64,000 nt of DNA, taken from the NCBI GenBank assembly GCA_022036555.1, contig CM039130.1:18125937-18189936 (forward strand), read 5' to 3'. The notes beneath the pieces were generated by a model. The model saw only the letters and a program-made list of their open reading frames with translations. It was not told where the DNA came from and did no database searches. Of the stretch, positions 11,014 to 21,859 are shown in pieces. This DNA is from Microstegium vimineum (Eukaryota; Streptophyta; Magnoliopsida; Poales; Poaceae). The number at the start of each line of letters is the position of its first letter. Position 1 is the first letter of the stretch. The position numbers and the translations under genes are program-made.

Positions 11014-11031
11014 CCCCTACCTGGCGCACCA
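11014..11031 (-). promoter_or_regulatory. Primer binding site of the Tat element
   Basis: Minus-strand TGGTGCGCCAGGTAGGGG lies eight bases inside the LTR end at 11040. Its complement ends in ACCA, as a tRNA 3' end does. The tRNA was not identified with certainty. Confidence 0.7.
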
Positions 11032-11039
11032 GCTGTCGA

Positions 11040-11499
11040 TGTTTTACCACTGATAGCCGGCCACGGGGCTACCCGAGACAGTAGTTCGTGCCTCGGCAAA
11101 TAGTGAAATCTTGGTGGTTGGACATGCAGGGACACACAATTTTATACTGGTTCAGTCCCTCGACACAATCGAGTAATAACCCTACGTCCAGTTGGGTCGC
11201 TTGTTATTGCTCTGATCTCGTAATACAAGGTGTTTTGTGTCGCTCTACGTATCGGGTGTTATGTAGTATGTTTAGATGTTTTTTTGGGTGATACCCTCAC
11301 TAGCCCTTTATAGTCTAGGAACGGGTCGAGGGCTGCTCTAATCCTACTTGGTTACAAACTTAGAGTCCTGAGCTGCGCTTCGGTCTTGTCGTCTTTACCA
11401 AGTAGAATTCGGTTTCGTTCGTCTGTCTTCCTTCGTGGTCCGAGAGAAGGAGGCCCAAAGCTCAGGTAAGCAGTCTATGGGTACCCTAAGGATATCCCA
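11040..11499 (-). repeat. 5' LTR of the Tat element
   Basis: 460 bp, on the minus strand starting TGGGATATCC and ending GTAAAACA. It is followed inside by the primer site and outside, at 11500, by copia RT sequence in its normal frame context. The candidate 5-bp target duplication is TCGAT (11500-11504), which cannot be verified because the other end is outside the window. A TATA-like box lies at 11304-11313. Confidence 0.8.
11304..11313 (-). promoter_or_regulatory. TATA-like box in the Tat LTR
   Basis: Minus-strand CTATAAAGGG in the middle of the LTR, the expected place for the U3 promoter. Confidence 0.5.
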
Positions 11500-11506
11500 T
11501 CGATAG

Positions 11507-12929
11507 AATCATAATGTGATTGGAACCAAATGGGTATTCAAGAACAAGCAAGATCAAAATGGAATAGTGGTGAGGAACAAAGCAAGACTAGTTGCACAAG
11601 GGTACACTCAAGTAGAGGTTCTTGACTTTGGAGAAACCTATGCACCGGTGGCAAGATTAGAGGCAATTAGAATTCTATTGGCCTATGCTTGTGCTCACAA
11701 CATCAAGCTCTATCAAATGGATGTGAAGAGTGCTTTTCTCAATGGGTACATCAATGAGGAAGTGTATGTTGAGCAACCACCCGGGTTTGAAGATACAAAG
11801 AAGCCCAACCATGTATTCAAGCTCAAGAAGGCTCTCTATGGATTGAAGCAAGCACCTAGAGCATGGTATGAGAGGTTGAGAAGCTTTCTCCTCTCTAAGG
11901 GATTCAAGATTGGTTTGGTTGACACCACTCTATTCACAAAGAAGATTGGAAGTGACTTATTTGTCTTGCAAATCTATGTGGATGACATTATCTTTGGGTC
12001 TACAAATCAAGAATTTTGTGAAGAGTTTGGGGAGATGATGGCAAATGAATTTGAAATGTCAATGATTGGTGAACTTAGTTACTTCCTTGGACTTCAAATC
12101 AAGCAAATGAGGAATGGTACATTTTGTGAGTCAAGGCAAGTACATCAAGGATATGATCAAGAAGTTTGGGTTAGAAGAGGATAAAGGCATTAGTACTCCC
12201 ATGGGGACTAATGGACACTTGGATAATGACACAAGTGGCATGATGGTTGATCAAACACTATATCGGTCAATGATTGGTAGTCTACTCTATGTGACCGCAT
12301 CAAGACCAGATGTCATGTTTAGTGTATGCAAGTGTGCGAGATTTCAAGCATCTCCTAGAGAGAGTCATGTGAAAGCCACAAAGATAATATTGAGATATTT
12401 GAAGCATACACAAGATGTTTGATTGTGGTATCCCAAGAGGTCAAGGTTTGAATTGATTGGATATTCGGACTCTCACTATGCGGGTTGCAAGGTGGATAGA
12501 AAGAGCACTAGTGAAACATGTCAACTATTGGGAAGATCACTAGTCACATGGTCATCCAAGAAGCAAAATAGTGTGGCACTATCTACCGCCAAAGCCGAAT
12601 ACATTAGTGCGGGGAGTTGTTGTGCACAACTATTATGGATGAAGGCCACATTGAATTATTATGGAATCAAATTCAAGAAGGTTCCCTTGCTATGTGACAA
12701 TGAAAGCGCCGTGAAGCTTACAAGCAACCCCATCCAACACTCTAGAACAAAGCACATAGATGTGAGACACCACTTCATAAGAGATCATCAACAAAAGGGT
12801 GACATTTACATTGACAATGTGGGCACCAATGATCAATTAGCCGACATATTCACCAAGCCACTTGATGAGAAGAGGTTTTGCAAGTTAAGGAATGAGTTGA
12901 ACATCTTGGACTATTCAAATAAGAGTTGA
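11507..12929 (+). pseudogene. Copia-type reverse transcriptase and RNase H, 5' part missing
   Basis: Begins at HNVIGTKWVFKNKQ, the fingers of copia RT. Motifs in order: QMDVKSAFLNGYI, LYGLKQAPRAWYERL, YVDDIIFGS (YVDD catalytic pair), YFLGLQIKQ, then RNase H with GYSDSHYAGC, STAKAEYISA, CDNESAVKL and the end KHIDVRHHFIRDH...QLADIFTKPLDEKRF. A one-base frameshift lies at about 12110-12180 and an in-frame TGA at 12420-12422 replaces a glycine codon. The 5' end was cut by insertion of the Tat element. Would have copied copia RNA; now inactive. Confidence 0.92.
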
Positions 12930-14015
12930 TGCACCCCACTAATGACATGCCTCTACTCCAATATAGCAAGGTACAATTGGTTGACATTTGCATTCATCCT
13001 TTGCTAGACTTGTGTAGAGCATATAGACATCACTCTTGTTCTTTTAGGCTCATTCATGAAAAACAAATGTTTTGTGTGTACATATGCTATCACTATTGCT
13101 TCTATGACTTGATTGATCTAGTGATAACATATGGCATGTTGATAAGCTTGCAACCTCACATGTTTAGTCTAGAATATTTTCCTTGTATTTAACCAACATG
13201 GATAAGATAACCATTACAAAATGTGTGAACAAGCTTTTCCATGGTTTAAACCATGTTAAAAATGTAGGACAAGTACTCTAGGCTGAAATAAAATAGATAT
13301 CACCCCACTCCTTTATAAATTGACTTGATATAACTTCAACAAGTGGTTTCCCTTTGTGGTAATGTGTGACAAAGAGGGAGAAATTAGTGATAAAATGAAG
13401 TAAGGAGCAGAGTAGTCATGCATGGGAGATAGAGAAAATTATGGATTTTTGAAAATGAGAAATTAAAAAAAATTGAGCACACAAGTAGGGGGAGCAAGTC
13501 TATGAAAAAATTGTTGCATTTGATTGTGCATTCACACATATGCTTGCTTGCATTGTTCTTTAATTCAAATGACTTTCTTGTGTGGTACATGCCTAGTTAT
13601 AATCTTGATTGATGATTTGATCACTAGCATGTATAGGTGTTAGCTAGAGCCATAGAATATCTTGTGCTTTATTTTTCAATTGGTATCAAGCTAACCATGT
13701 TGCTAAGGGATAATTGAATGGCGCACTCTCGATTGATATCACGCTTCAAAGGTCCATCTCTTATCACGCATCATGTCATAGTTTGCTAGTTGTTCACCCC
13801 TCCAAAAGTTCTATCTAAGCATATGTGCAAAGCTTTGACTCTTATTCATAGAAGTGCACATATGTAGGGGGAGTAAACACTATCAAACCAACTTTGAAAT
13901 GATTGTCCACTTTCTTTCATGCTATATTTCTTGGACAAGCATTTCAAGTTGACTCAAAATCATATTTCATATTCATTTTATATGGGTTGTCATCAATTAC
14001 CAAAAAGGGATTGAT
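12930..14015 (+). other. 3' non-coding region of the copia element with polypurine tract
   Basis: About 1.1 kb without a credible reading frame. It contains purine-rich AGGGGGAG motifs at 13488-13495 and 13867-13873, resembling decayed extra polypurine tracts, and AAAAAGGGA at 14002-14010 directly before the LTR as the probable plus-strand primer. Confidence 0.6.
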
Positions 14016-14489
14016 TGAGAGATCTCTAGTGTTTTGGTTAATTGATGAAACCTAAGTACTAACCTAGATCTAAGTGTTGAGTAGGTTAAGTACACTAAGG
14101 GAAGATGATGACAAGTGGTGAAGCAAGAAAGGAGTCTAAGGAGGCTAGACCTAAAGCTCACACTTGGAGAAGAAGGTGGAAACGGAGAAGGCCCTAAAGC
14201 TACTCAAGGAAAAGGTATAAGCTAGGGTGTCTTCTTTTGGTGATCAAGACACCTAGTGGGTGTGATCACATTTAGGATAGGCAACCGTACTATAAAGAGG
14301 GGAATATGGTATGTGGATGCAATTGTCAAGTGCCATTAGGTGGATCATAACTTGCATTGCATATAGACCTAATGAGCAACCCTTGTAAAACTTGATAAAA
14401 TATGCCAACACACGAGCACAAGTAGTGGAACACTTGGTGGTGGCACATGAGATCAAGGAAAGAAACGAGAAGTGAATTCTCACTGAGTT

Positions 14490-15010
14490 TTAGGCTCCAG
14501 ACCAGTTGCCTAGGGGAGCTCCGGACCATTGGTGGTAGTCCAGAGGCTTACCTACCCCTGGCCGCCTCACTGGAGGCTCTGGACCAGGCAGCAGAAGAAG
14601 CTTCGGACCAATCTTCAAAGGTCCGGTGGTGTTGACCCGGTAGTCAACTGTGAAGGCAGAGGCGTCGGACCAGGAGTAATGGTCTGGTGCTAAGCTCCGG
14701 ACTAGCGTCCGGAGACTTGGAACTTTTTGTGTGAAACTGAAGTGAGCTCCGGACTAGAAGTATTAGTCCGACGGTGAGGCTCCGGACAAGAGTCCGAAGC
14801 CCTGGTGCTTACTGTGAAAACTTGGAAGAACCAATGGACCAGGCGTCAGACCAAGCCTCCGGACCATGGCAGGTGATCCGATGGTGCTAGGTCTTGGGCG
14901 CCAACGGTCATATTAAAATTCCAGCAGGACATGTGGTACTCGGAGGAGCGTCGGACCAAAGCTTCGGACCATGTGCATTGGTCCGAAGGTCTCGCAGAGT
15001 GGTCCGACGA
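14490..15010 (+). repeat. Cluster of CCGGAC/GTCCGG-type short motifs in copia U3
   Basis: Some twenty variants of (T/C)CCGGAC(C/T)A or its complement TGGTCCG within 520 bp, spaced irregularly, both orientations. Four contain the CCGAC core in one orientation or the other. The cluster ends just upstream of the TATA-like box, so it sits where enhancer elements would be. Confidence 0.7.
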
Positions 15011-15060
15011 TTGCGTTTTAGGCTAGAAAAAGGGCATAACGGCTAGATCTTTGTGAGGGG

Positions 15061-15070
15061 CTATTTAAGG
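15061..15070 (+). promoter_or_regulatory. TATA-like box in the copia LTR
   Basis: CTATTTAAGG, directly downstream of the CCGGAC motif cluster. Confidence 0.45.
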
Positions 15071-15955
15071 TGTTTAGCCGGTTCAAGCTCACTCTCTTGC
15101 ACACCTGGACATTGCATACACATTGTGAGCTTGTGATATACACTCCCACTTATCTCCTAGTTGATTGATCATCCATTTGAGAGATTTGAGTGATTCTAGT
15201 GCTTTGCATGAAGTGAGTTCATCTTGTGGCACTTGGGTGTTATTTCTTGCTGTGGTATTCTTGTTACTCTTGGTGATTGCCATCACCTAGACGGTTTGGA
15301 GCAGCGGTGGTAGATCGAGAAGCTTGGTGATTGTGCTTCGTCGACTACAAGTTGATTGTGAGGGGTTCTTGTGGCTTCCCCGCGGGAGATCGCAAAGGTA
15401 ACTCTAGTGGATTGCTCGTGGCATTTCGATAGCCTCATCTTGTGTTGGTTGTGCGGCACCCGGTGATGGGTTTGGCGTGTGATGCCAATTAGCGCGTGAA
15501 CCTCCAAGTGAGTGTCTTGCCAAAACAGGGACGTAGCTAGTTGGCAAACTAGTGAACCTCGGGAGAAAATCAAGTGTCAACCTCTTGTCTCCATTGTGAT
15601 TGATTGGATTTCTTAGTGCTCACTTGATTGGTTCATCCACTTCTCTACACGGCGGTATAATCCATCTATCTCACTCTTGTTCTATTGCTTAGTAGAGATA
15701 TTAGGTTGTGCTAGTAGTATTAGCTTGTGGCGTGTGCTTGTTGTTAGCTCTTAGTCTTAATAGTTTGTGTAGGAGTTGTGTGAGCTAGAGCTATTAGGTT
15801 AGCAATTGTTGGATAGGTGGCTTCGCATACGCCCTTAGGCCAGCGCAAAATTCGCTTCGCTTCTTAGTTATCTAACCTTCTTATTGAGTTCGCTTGTAGT
15901 TTTTCAAATTAGGCTATTCACCCCCACCCCTCTAGCCTTCACATAGGACCTTTCA

Positions 15956-16744
15956 GCGTCTCTATACTAATAACTTGAGCACTCTTACCCACTTCTAGCT
16001 AGTCAAACTTGTATCCCTCTTGGTAGTGCGGCTTTTCCTATAACTCAATTCAAAAGAATAAATCTATTAAGCACTAGGCTTGAGCCGCTTTCCATGGAGT
16101 GGGATTTGAGGGTGCTTAAATCACTGAATTTCATCGTTTAAGCTTATCAATGAACTAACACCTATGAATATTCTTAGAGAGAAAGCATGTTAGTCCCTAA
16201 TTTGATTGTTATCAATAATTCAAAACCCACATAGGGGGCGAATGCACTTACATATTTCCATCACTAACTGTCAGAAATGCAATGAGAGAACCAGTATTTA
16301 AAGTCAAAAACTTATTAATTCCCTATACACCACATGAATACAAATAGGTAAAAAAGACATAAATAACTAACCTTTCTTAGCAACCTCCTTCAAAGAAATA
16401 AAGATGAAAACCTCTCCCTTGTATTTGGTGAAATCTTGACCTCCAAAACCGCCTCAAATATAAGGTGCCCGCGATGAATAGTTCTAAACATAACATAATT
16501 AAAAAACTAAGATAAGCAACCTAATTATAAGAAACCTCATTTTAAGGAATAAAAAGAATAACCTAGATATTATTGTATTCAACACATGGTGAAACCCTAG
16601 ATCCAAAAAGTCTGGCTCAAATTGGGAAGGTATGATTACAAATACGTAAAAAACCACAAACTAACCTTTCTTAGCAACCTCCTTCAAAGAAATGAAGATC
16701 AAAACCTCTCCCCTTAAATTTGGTGAAATTTGGACCTCCAAAAC
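15956..16744. other. Unassigned DNA with a direct duplication
   Basis: No coding signal. Segments 16336-16450 and 16630-16744 are similar direct copies (294-bp offset) sharing the phrase around AACCTTTCTTAGCAACCTCC and TTTGGTGAAAT. The second copy is interrupted by solo LTR A. Probably part of an older transposon that I could not name. Confidence 0.55.
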
Positions 16745-19700
16745 CATCACACCCGGTTTTAAGGACAAAACCAGGTATACACCATATGTGAGCCCAGGAA
16801 GTCAGTTCTCACATATAGCCACAGGAGAAGGTAATATCAAAAGACAACACTTAAATACATAACATATAAGGTCAAAGAAATAACCTTAAGAGAGCAAACA
16901 ACGGAAGGACACTCCGATCTTCAGGCGAAGACTCCACTCCACAGGGACCAACGGACTGGTTGATCACAAGCCTAACTGCTCGAAACTCTTGCAAACTGGT
17001 ACCCATCCGGGATTTTTATCCAAATATTGAAAAGAATAAACAAGCGTAAGTACTTTCGTACTCAACAAGTATACATGGGGTTCATGAGGCTCAAAAGGTT
17101 GACAGGGTTTACTGCGGTAGGCATTTTTAGTTTATAACAAAACTTCGCAAGTGGTAAATCAAAGGTTATGCTTAAGCCCCCAAATTAAACCGCATGATCA
17201 TATAAACAACTAAACGAATAACATATTATCATGATAAAGTGATTCATAATAATAAGCAACAAGTAAACAAAGTTTCTGTGAGTTTTCCGGGCCACTCGTA
17301 ACCGTGAGCACGGCTATTATAATAGTTTTACACTATGCAGAGGTCGTACATCTTTACCCACAAGTCGTGATCCCCATATGCCATCACCTCTACCAAGGAA
17401 GTGGAGCAGGGTACACTACGAGACCGTTCACAGGTTCCACTGGTAGGTAACAACCCGCTACAAGTTTCCTCAATGGTTAGTACCACCCCTCTTACGAGGG
17501 AACTAAGGTGAGCCCCTCTTGCGCCCTTTCGGGTAAGTTGCCACAAACCAGTAGAATTCTAATACTGAGTCAAGCCAGAGCCATATAGCTTGTGGTTGTA
17601 CTGTATGTCCCAGCTTTTGCTGACAGATAGGATCCTAAATCCATGTTGCTAAAAAGTCAAGTTTTACTTTATCAGTTCATATAGTCATTAATCAAGATTC
17701 AAGATCATGCTTTGTTGAAAAGGAGCACTAGCAATACTACCCAGATGCAAAGATAACCCATAGGATTCCAAGGTTCAAGGTAACAAATCTAGGCAAGTCG
17801 TATGGTAACAAGATTAGACACATGCATATGATTTTATTCAAAAACGTCATGAATAGGACATCAAGGAAAATCCCATATAATACTTGCCTTAAAAACAGAT
17901 TCTTCTTCTAGTTCTAGTCTTCAAAGAACTCCAGGAAAACCAACTTCTTCTCCTTGATCTCCAACGTAAAACTCACCGATTGGACAATAATTAACAAATC
18001 ACCACACAAGTATTCTGATCATACAAAGCATACAAACATGGCTAAATTAGAACAATACACCAATCAATGAAAAGGATTTAAAAAGAAATCTACGCATCTC
18101 TACGATCACACAGTCGCGAATAACACACTAATCGGAGCTACGATTAGAAAGATACATCTATCGAAAGGTTTGCTTTTAAAAAAAAAGAAATATGAGTTTT
18201 GTTAGTTTTAACTATATAAAAGAATGTTTAGGGTATTTCAGAGAGACACCCAAGTTAGATTAATTCAAAGTTATATTTGGATTTGGAAACAAAAGTAGAT
18301 CTAATCATTATTTTATGTATAAAGCAAGTTACATAGTGGTTAATCAAATTAGGATTTGAACCCATGAAAATACAGAGCTATTAACATGGTATTAAATATC
18401 ACTAATGAAAAGGTTATGCCACTACGAAGCCAACGCAACTTGAACGGAACGAAACGGATTTGAAACGGAGAAGATATGAAATTAACATGATTTTCTATAC
18501 CAGATTAATTCATTAAAAAGGATTAATCTAAACTTTATTTTCAAAAGACTTTAACATATATGAAAACTGTGCCATTAGATAGATCATGAAATTACGAAGC
18601 TAACGCAACTTGCTTGGGTCAAAACGGATTTGAAACGAAGATTTTATAAACATTTGAAAGTGGATGGCACATCTGTAATTAAAAGAAAGCGTATTTTGAA
18701 TTAACCGAGAAGGTTTTCGTTTTCGATGGAGGAAAGCGTAAATCAGAGAGTTCCCTAAGGGGACTGCAGTGTGGGGCTGACGGGTGCCACATGGCAGCAC
18801 GGGACAGGGCGGTGCATGGCGCGGCCATGGACCACGTGCGGGGTCTGGTCCACCGGTCCACCGTGGACCAGAAAGGCGTACCCCTTCGGGGGATCTAATC
18901 TCGGCCGTCTAAGATCGGATGGACGGCGCAGGGAGGGCACGGGCCTGAGGGACGACGGGGCGGCGCTTTACCGCGGCGGCGCGCCATTGCCGGAGGGCGA
19001 GATCTCGCCGACGCAACTGAGTAGGGGCCTACGGGCCACCAAAAAAAGAACCAATGCTACCGGGAGAACGAGGAAGAAGGGTCGAGTTCACCTGGGTGTT
19101 TCGCGCGTGCAGACAAGGAACAGGGGCGGCTGACGGCTGGGCACGGCGGTGTCAGGGTCCCTGCGAACGGCGACCGGCCTGTGAGGCCAAAGAAAAGAGA
19201 GATTGAGCACGGGGTGAGGTACAGGGGTCCTCTAACCTTGTCCAGAAGAAGAGGGAGGGCAATTGGTGGACGGAGGAGCTCGCCGGCGCGTTAATGGCGG
19301 GTGGCGGACTCTGTGCTCGCGGCGGCAGCGCTCTGGTGGTTCTGCGGTGCTCGGGGAGGGCGAACTGGAGGCGGTGGGAGGTTGCGGCTCGGCTTTTATA
19401 GCCCGAGAGCGGTGCCGTAGATGGAAGGAGGGGGATTGGAGAGGGATTTCGGCTGCGGCAAAGATGGAAGGCGGCGGTGCTTTCCTTCGGGAGGAGGAAG
19501 ACGACGACGGGGTCGCTGACGACGCGGGCCTACCTGGCAGTGAGGAGAGGCGGGGTGAGAGCGTCCGCGCGGTGGGGGAACGGGCCGGCCTGCTGGGCCT
19601 TGCGCGGGGAGAGGGAGAAAAGGCCGAGGGAGAGGGGGGGCTGGGCCTCGCGGGCAGAGAGGAAGAGAGCGGGCCTGCGGGCCCGGGGAAAAAAAAGGCT

Positions 19701-20010
19701 TGGGCCTCTCGGGCCAGAACAGAGGGGGGGAGAAAAGGGGGTTTTTGTTTTCCTTTTTATTTCTTTGTTTTTCTTTTATTTCCAAGCCCTTTTCAAAAAC
19801 CATTTTGCAAACCACTTTTAAATTTTGAAATCTCCATTCAGACAATAAACAAGATGCTCCAGCATGAATGCACAAATAATGTTGCTAAACCTTAAGATAA
19901 TTTTTAATTTGATGAAAAGTTTAATTTTCCTACATTTTCATGAGCACCAAAAATCATAAAAAAAATCAATTTAATCCTATTTTCGAGAAATGAAATTTTA
20001 GGGTGTTACA
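16745..20010 (-). mobile_element. Solo LTR A (long TGTAACACCC family)
   Basis: 3266 bp, on the minus strand starting TGTAACACCCTAAAATTT at 20010. It aligns in inverted orientation over its length with LTR B (59113-62917) and with the start of LTR G (63039 on). Flanked by AAAAC on both sides (16740-16744, 20011-20015). Its far end reads CATCACACCC where B predicts TGTCACACCC, so the terminal TG has mutated. No internal region or coding domain is present, hence solo LTR. Start, size and GC-rich transcribed-like block recall Tekay-type chromovirus LTRs, but this is not proven without an internal region. Confidence 0.8.
19392..19401 (-). promoter_or_regulatory. TATA box of solo LTR A
   Basis: Minus-strand CTATAAAAGC, at the position equivalent to the TATA box of LTR B, upstream of the GC-rich block. 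Confidence 0.6.
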
Positions 20011-20015
20011 AAAAC

Positions 20016-20406
20016 TGTTGAATAATGCTGCTAAACCTTAAGATAATTGAAGGATTTTAGGGTGACAACAAACCGGTATTGACTGGTTTCAGACCGGTTT
20101 TGACGGTTTTAGTTGTTTTAAATTTTTTCGATCAAAGTTTGGCCAAATTTTGAAGGATTTCTACCGAAAACCGGCTGAAAATCGGCGTACCGGTATTTAT
20201 TGTCTCACCAAAATAAAAAAAACCATGCATGCAAGATAACATAATTTGCTCTGTCATCCCTGTTGATCAAGCTGACCTCGGCATGGACCTATGGATCCTT
20301 GTGATCAACACTACCAGAGTGAATCACAGAGGAGAGCCTTCTACCGAGGATCACAGCTTCGGGTCCAAACAACAAAGAAGAGAATTTTTTTGGTTGATCG
20401 AAACAA
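20016..20406. other. Unassigned DNA right of solo LTR A
   Basis: Contains a 28-bp near-copy (20021-20048, one mismatch) of a segment lying inside the adjacent LTR (19875-19902), and several ACCGGT/CCGGTTTT motifs at 20068-20195 of the kind seen in degraded DNA transposon ends. No gene. Confidence 0.4.
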
Positions 20407-20639
20407 GATATGATACCATGTTGTCACCTGACTGCGAATAATCTCCAGTATATAATAGATACATGGGGTTCAAGGTTTCCAACTCTGGCAGATCACAGCC
20501 GAGCTCACCGCCGCCGCTGCCTACCAACACGGCTTAGGATAAGTGACCAAATCTGAGTCTCTCCCCTTTTTTCTAGTTACATAGAGGGGCCCCGAGTGGG
20601 CTGCCTCATGTTATGGGCCATGTAAGGCCGATTACATCA
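20407..20639 (-). mobile_element. Possible small copia LTR with primer binding site
   Basis: On the minus strand a candidate LTR of about 221 bp starts TGATGTAATC (20639), contains a TATTATATA-type box near 20454, and ends GACAACA at 20419. It is followed at once by TGGTATCATATC (20418-20407), which resembles the initiator-methionine tRNA primer site TGGTATCAGAGC of copia elements. No partner LTR or coding domain is visible. Tentative. Confidence 0.35.
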
Positions 20640-21057
20640 GTTCACCCATTTTAGGCCGGATACACGCGGGTTTGGCCTTGTGTTCCTTGCCCTTTGATCC
20701 CGGCATGCAGGTCCATGGTCGGAGGCGTCCTTATGGAGTGCACCTCTCGTCACCGTTTCCTCGGGAGTGCAGACGGTGACAGTGCTGCCCTCTTGGTGGT
20801 GTGGGCGGTGATTGGTGAGGTTGGGGGACGCCATTGATGGTGCTAGGAGGAGGTGGATACCTATTGCCACATAGTGGAGCTTGGTTTCAGGGTGTTGCCT
20901 AGCGAGGATGCAAGCAGGAAACAAGATGTCGCCTGCCAGGACGTGGGCGGGGGAGAAGACATCACTGGGCGTCAAGAGGTGTCCTTGGTTTTGGCTCTTG
21001 GCACCGGTTCAGCCTGCTGTGTGTTGGTTGTGCATGCAGCTTATGTTATTCAGCTCA
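20640..21057. other. Unassigned DNA
   Basis: GC-richer stretch with overlapping open stretches on both strands (for example 20975-20637 minus), none with a recognisable domain. No supported gene. Confidence 0.4.
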
Positions 21058-21183
21058 GGGCTTGTTTGGTGATACATGTATCTTTCTCGAACCACATGTA
21101 TGAGTGAAACTTAGTTTAATTTTCACTTTATACACTTCAACAGATGTGGATTGGGATGAATACATGTGTTTCTAAACAAGGTC
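21058..21183. mobile_element. Tourist-like MITE, copy 1
   Basis: 126 bp bounded by inverted GGGCTTGTTTGG / AACAAGGTC ends and flanked by TCA on the left and TTA on the right (a 3-bp duplication with one change). It shares termini, length and internal phrases (ACATGTAT, CACATGTAT, TTCACTTCAA-like) with the MITE at 23245. The 3-bp TTA target is typical of PIF/Harbinger (Tourist) elements. Confidence 0.7.
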
Positions 21184-21859
21184 TTAGGCTGCGAGTAGAT
21201 AATGAAGCGACATCTATTGTAATTTCTACCAAAACAAATGAGAGGTACGTCTTGTGTTGAGACAATCCCTGCGAAACCACTCCACCATTTCAAATACCAA
21301 CGAAGAAAATGGGGGAAGTGTTCCACTTTGGTTCTCTCAGTAGCTATGTTGTTTGGAACAATTTCTAGTGATTCATGTAAGAAAAGGATTCGCTTGTTCC
21401 ATTGAAACAGTGCCTTAGTCTCACCTTACTAGTTGAAATGGAGTAAATGGAGGATGGTGTGTTTACAGAAGGCCTGTCCATTTGGGTCGGGGCGAAGGGT
21501 GCGATGGGCGTGTCACTTGTGTGAATGATCCGTAGAAATTTGATCTGTGATCATGCGAGTATGGTCTTCTTCCATGGTTTTATTTTTTTGGTTGCTTGGG
21601 CAGTCTATGAATTAGAAACCAAATTGATTTAGATTGTGATTTCGATGCGAGACCCTTTGGAATTTTTCTATAAAAATGACATGTCAAGGCCGCTTTTGGC
21701 ACTGGTTTCACCGCTTGAATAGTTATTGACCTTCCAAGCATCCTCCTAAGCGGCGAGGCTTGCAGCTCCGTTTCAAACCTCGCCCCTTAATCATAATATT
21801 CTTCTGGGCACTCGCGGACCACAATTAAAACAAAAATAAGGGATGCCCTCATACCTAAC
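21184..21859. other. Unassigned low-complexity-free DNA
   Basis: No coding domain, repeat or transposon end that I can recognise in this stretch. Confidence 0.4.

Larger units (their letters stand above)
1..11499 (-). mobile_element. Tat-lineage Ty3/gypsy LTR retrotransposon, left end outside window
   Basis: Element order read on the minus strand: 5' LTR (11040-11499), primer site, gag (about 10132-8880), protease (8685-7949), RT plus decayed RNase H (7860-6562), a second RNase H (6513-5986), integrase (5856-4830), a tandem array (3947-4735), and a gene on the opposite strand (403-3391). Two RNase H domains plus an antisense extra gene downstream of integrase are known marks of the Tat clade of grass and other plant elements (Grande- and RIRE2-like). 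The 3' LTR would lie left of base 1, so total length exceeds 11.5 kb. All sense coding parts carry stops or frameshifts. It is inserted in the RT of a copia element that resumes at 11500. Family seen from domain order; exact family name not assigned. Confidence 0.9.
11500..15955 (+). mobile_element. SIRE/Maximus-like Ty1/copia element, 3' half
   Basis: RT and RNase H (11507-12929), a non-coding 3' region ending in a purine tract (14003-14010), and a 1.94-kb 3' LTR (14016-15955). Gag, protease, integrase and the 5' LTR are absent because the Tat element interrupts the RT at 11499; they should lie left of the window. The conserved C-terminal motifs and the long LTR fit the SIRE/Maximus lineage. 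No extra envelope-like reading frame remains between pol and the LTR. Confidence 0.85.
14016..15955 (+). repeat. 3' LTR of the copia element
   Basis: About 1940 bp, starting TGAGAGATCT and ending GGACCTTTCA, giving an imperfect TGA(A/G)AG.TC inverted terminus. It is preceded by a purine tract. Contains a cluster of CCGGAC-type motifs (14490-15010) and a TATA-like box at 15061. The flanking duplication cannot be tested because the 5' end is missing. Confidence 0.75.

Noticed and set aside
1..11499. Endogenous pararetrovirus
   Set aside because: Integrase, LTR and a tRNA-type primer site are present and no movement protein was seen; the domain order is that of a Ty3/gypsy retrotransposon.
19263..19895. 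210-codon open stretch on the plus strand in solo LTR A
   Set aside because: Antisense to the LTR, glycine/arginine/glutamate-rich because the DNA is CG-rich; no domain and no conserved frame in B or G.
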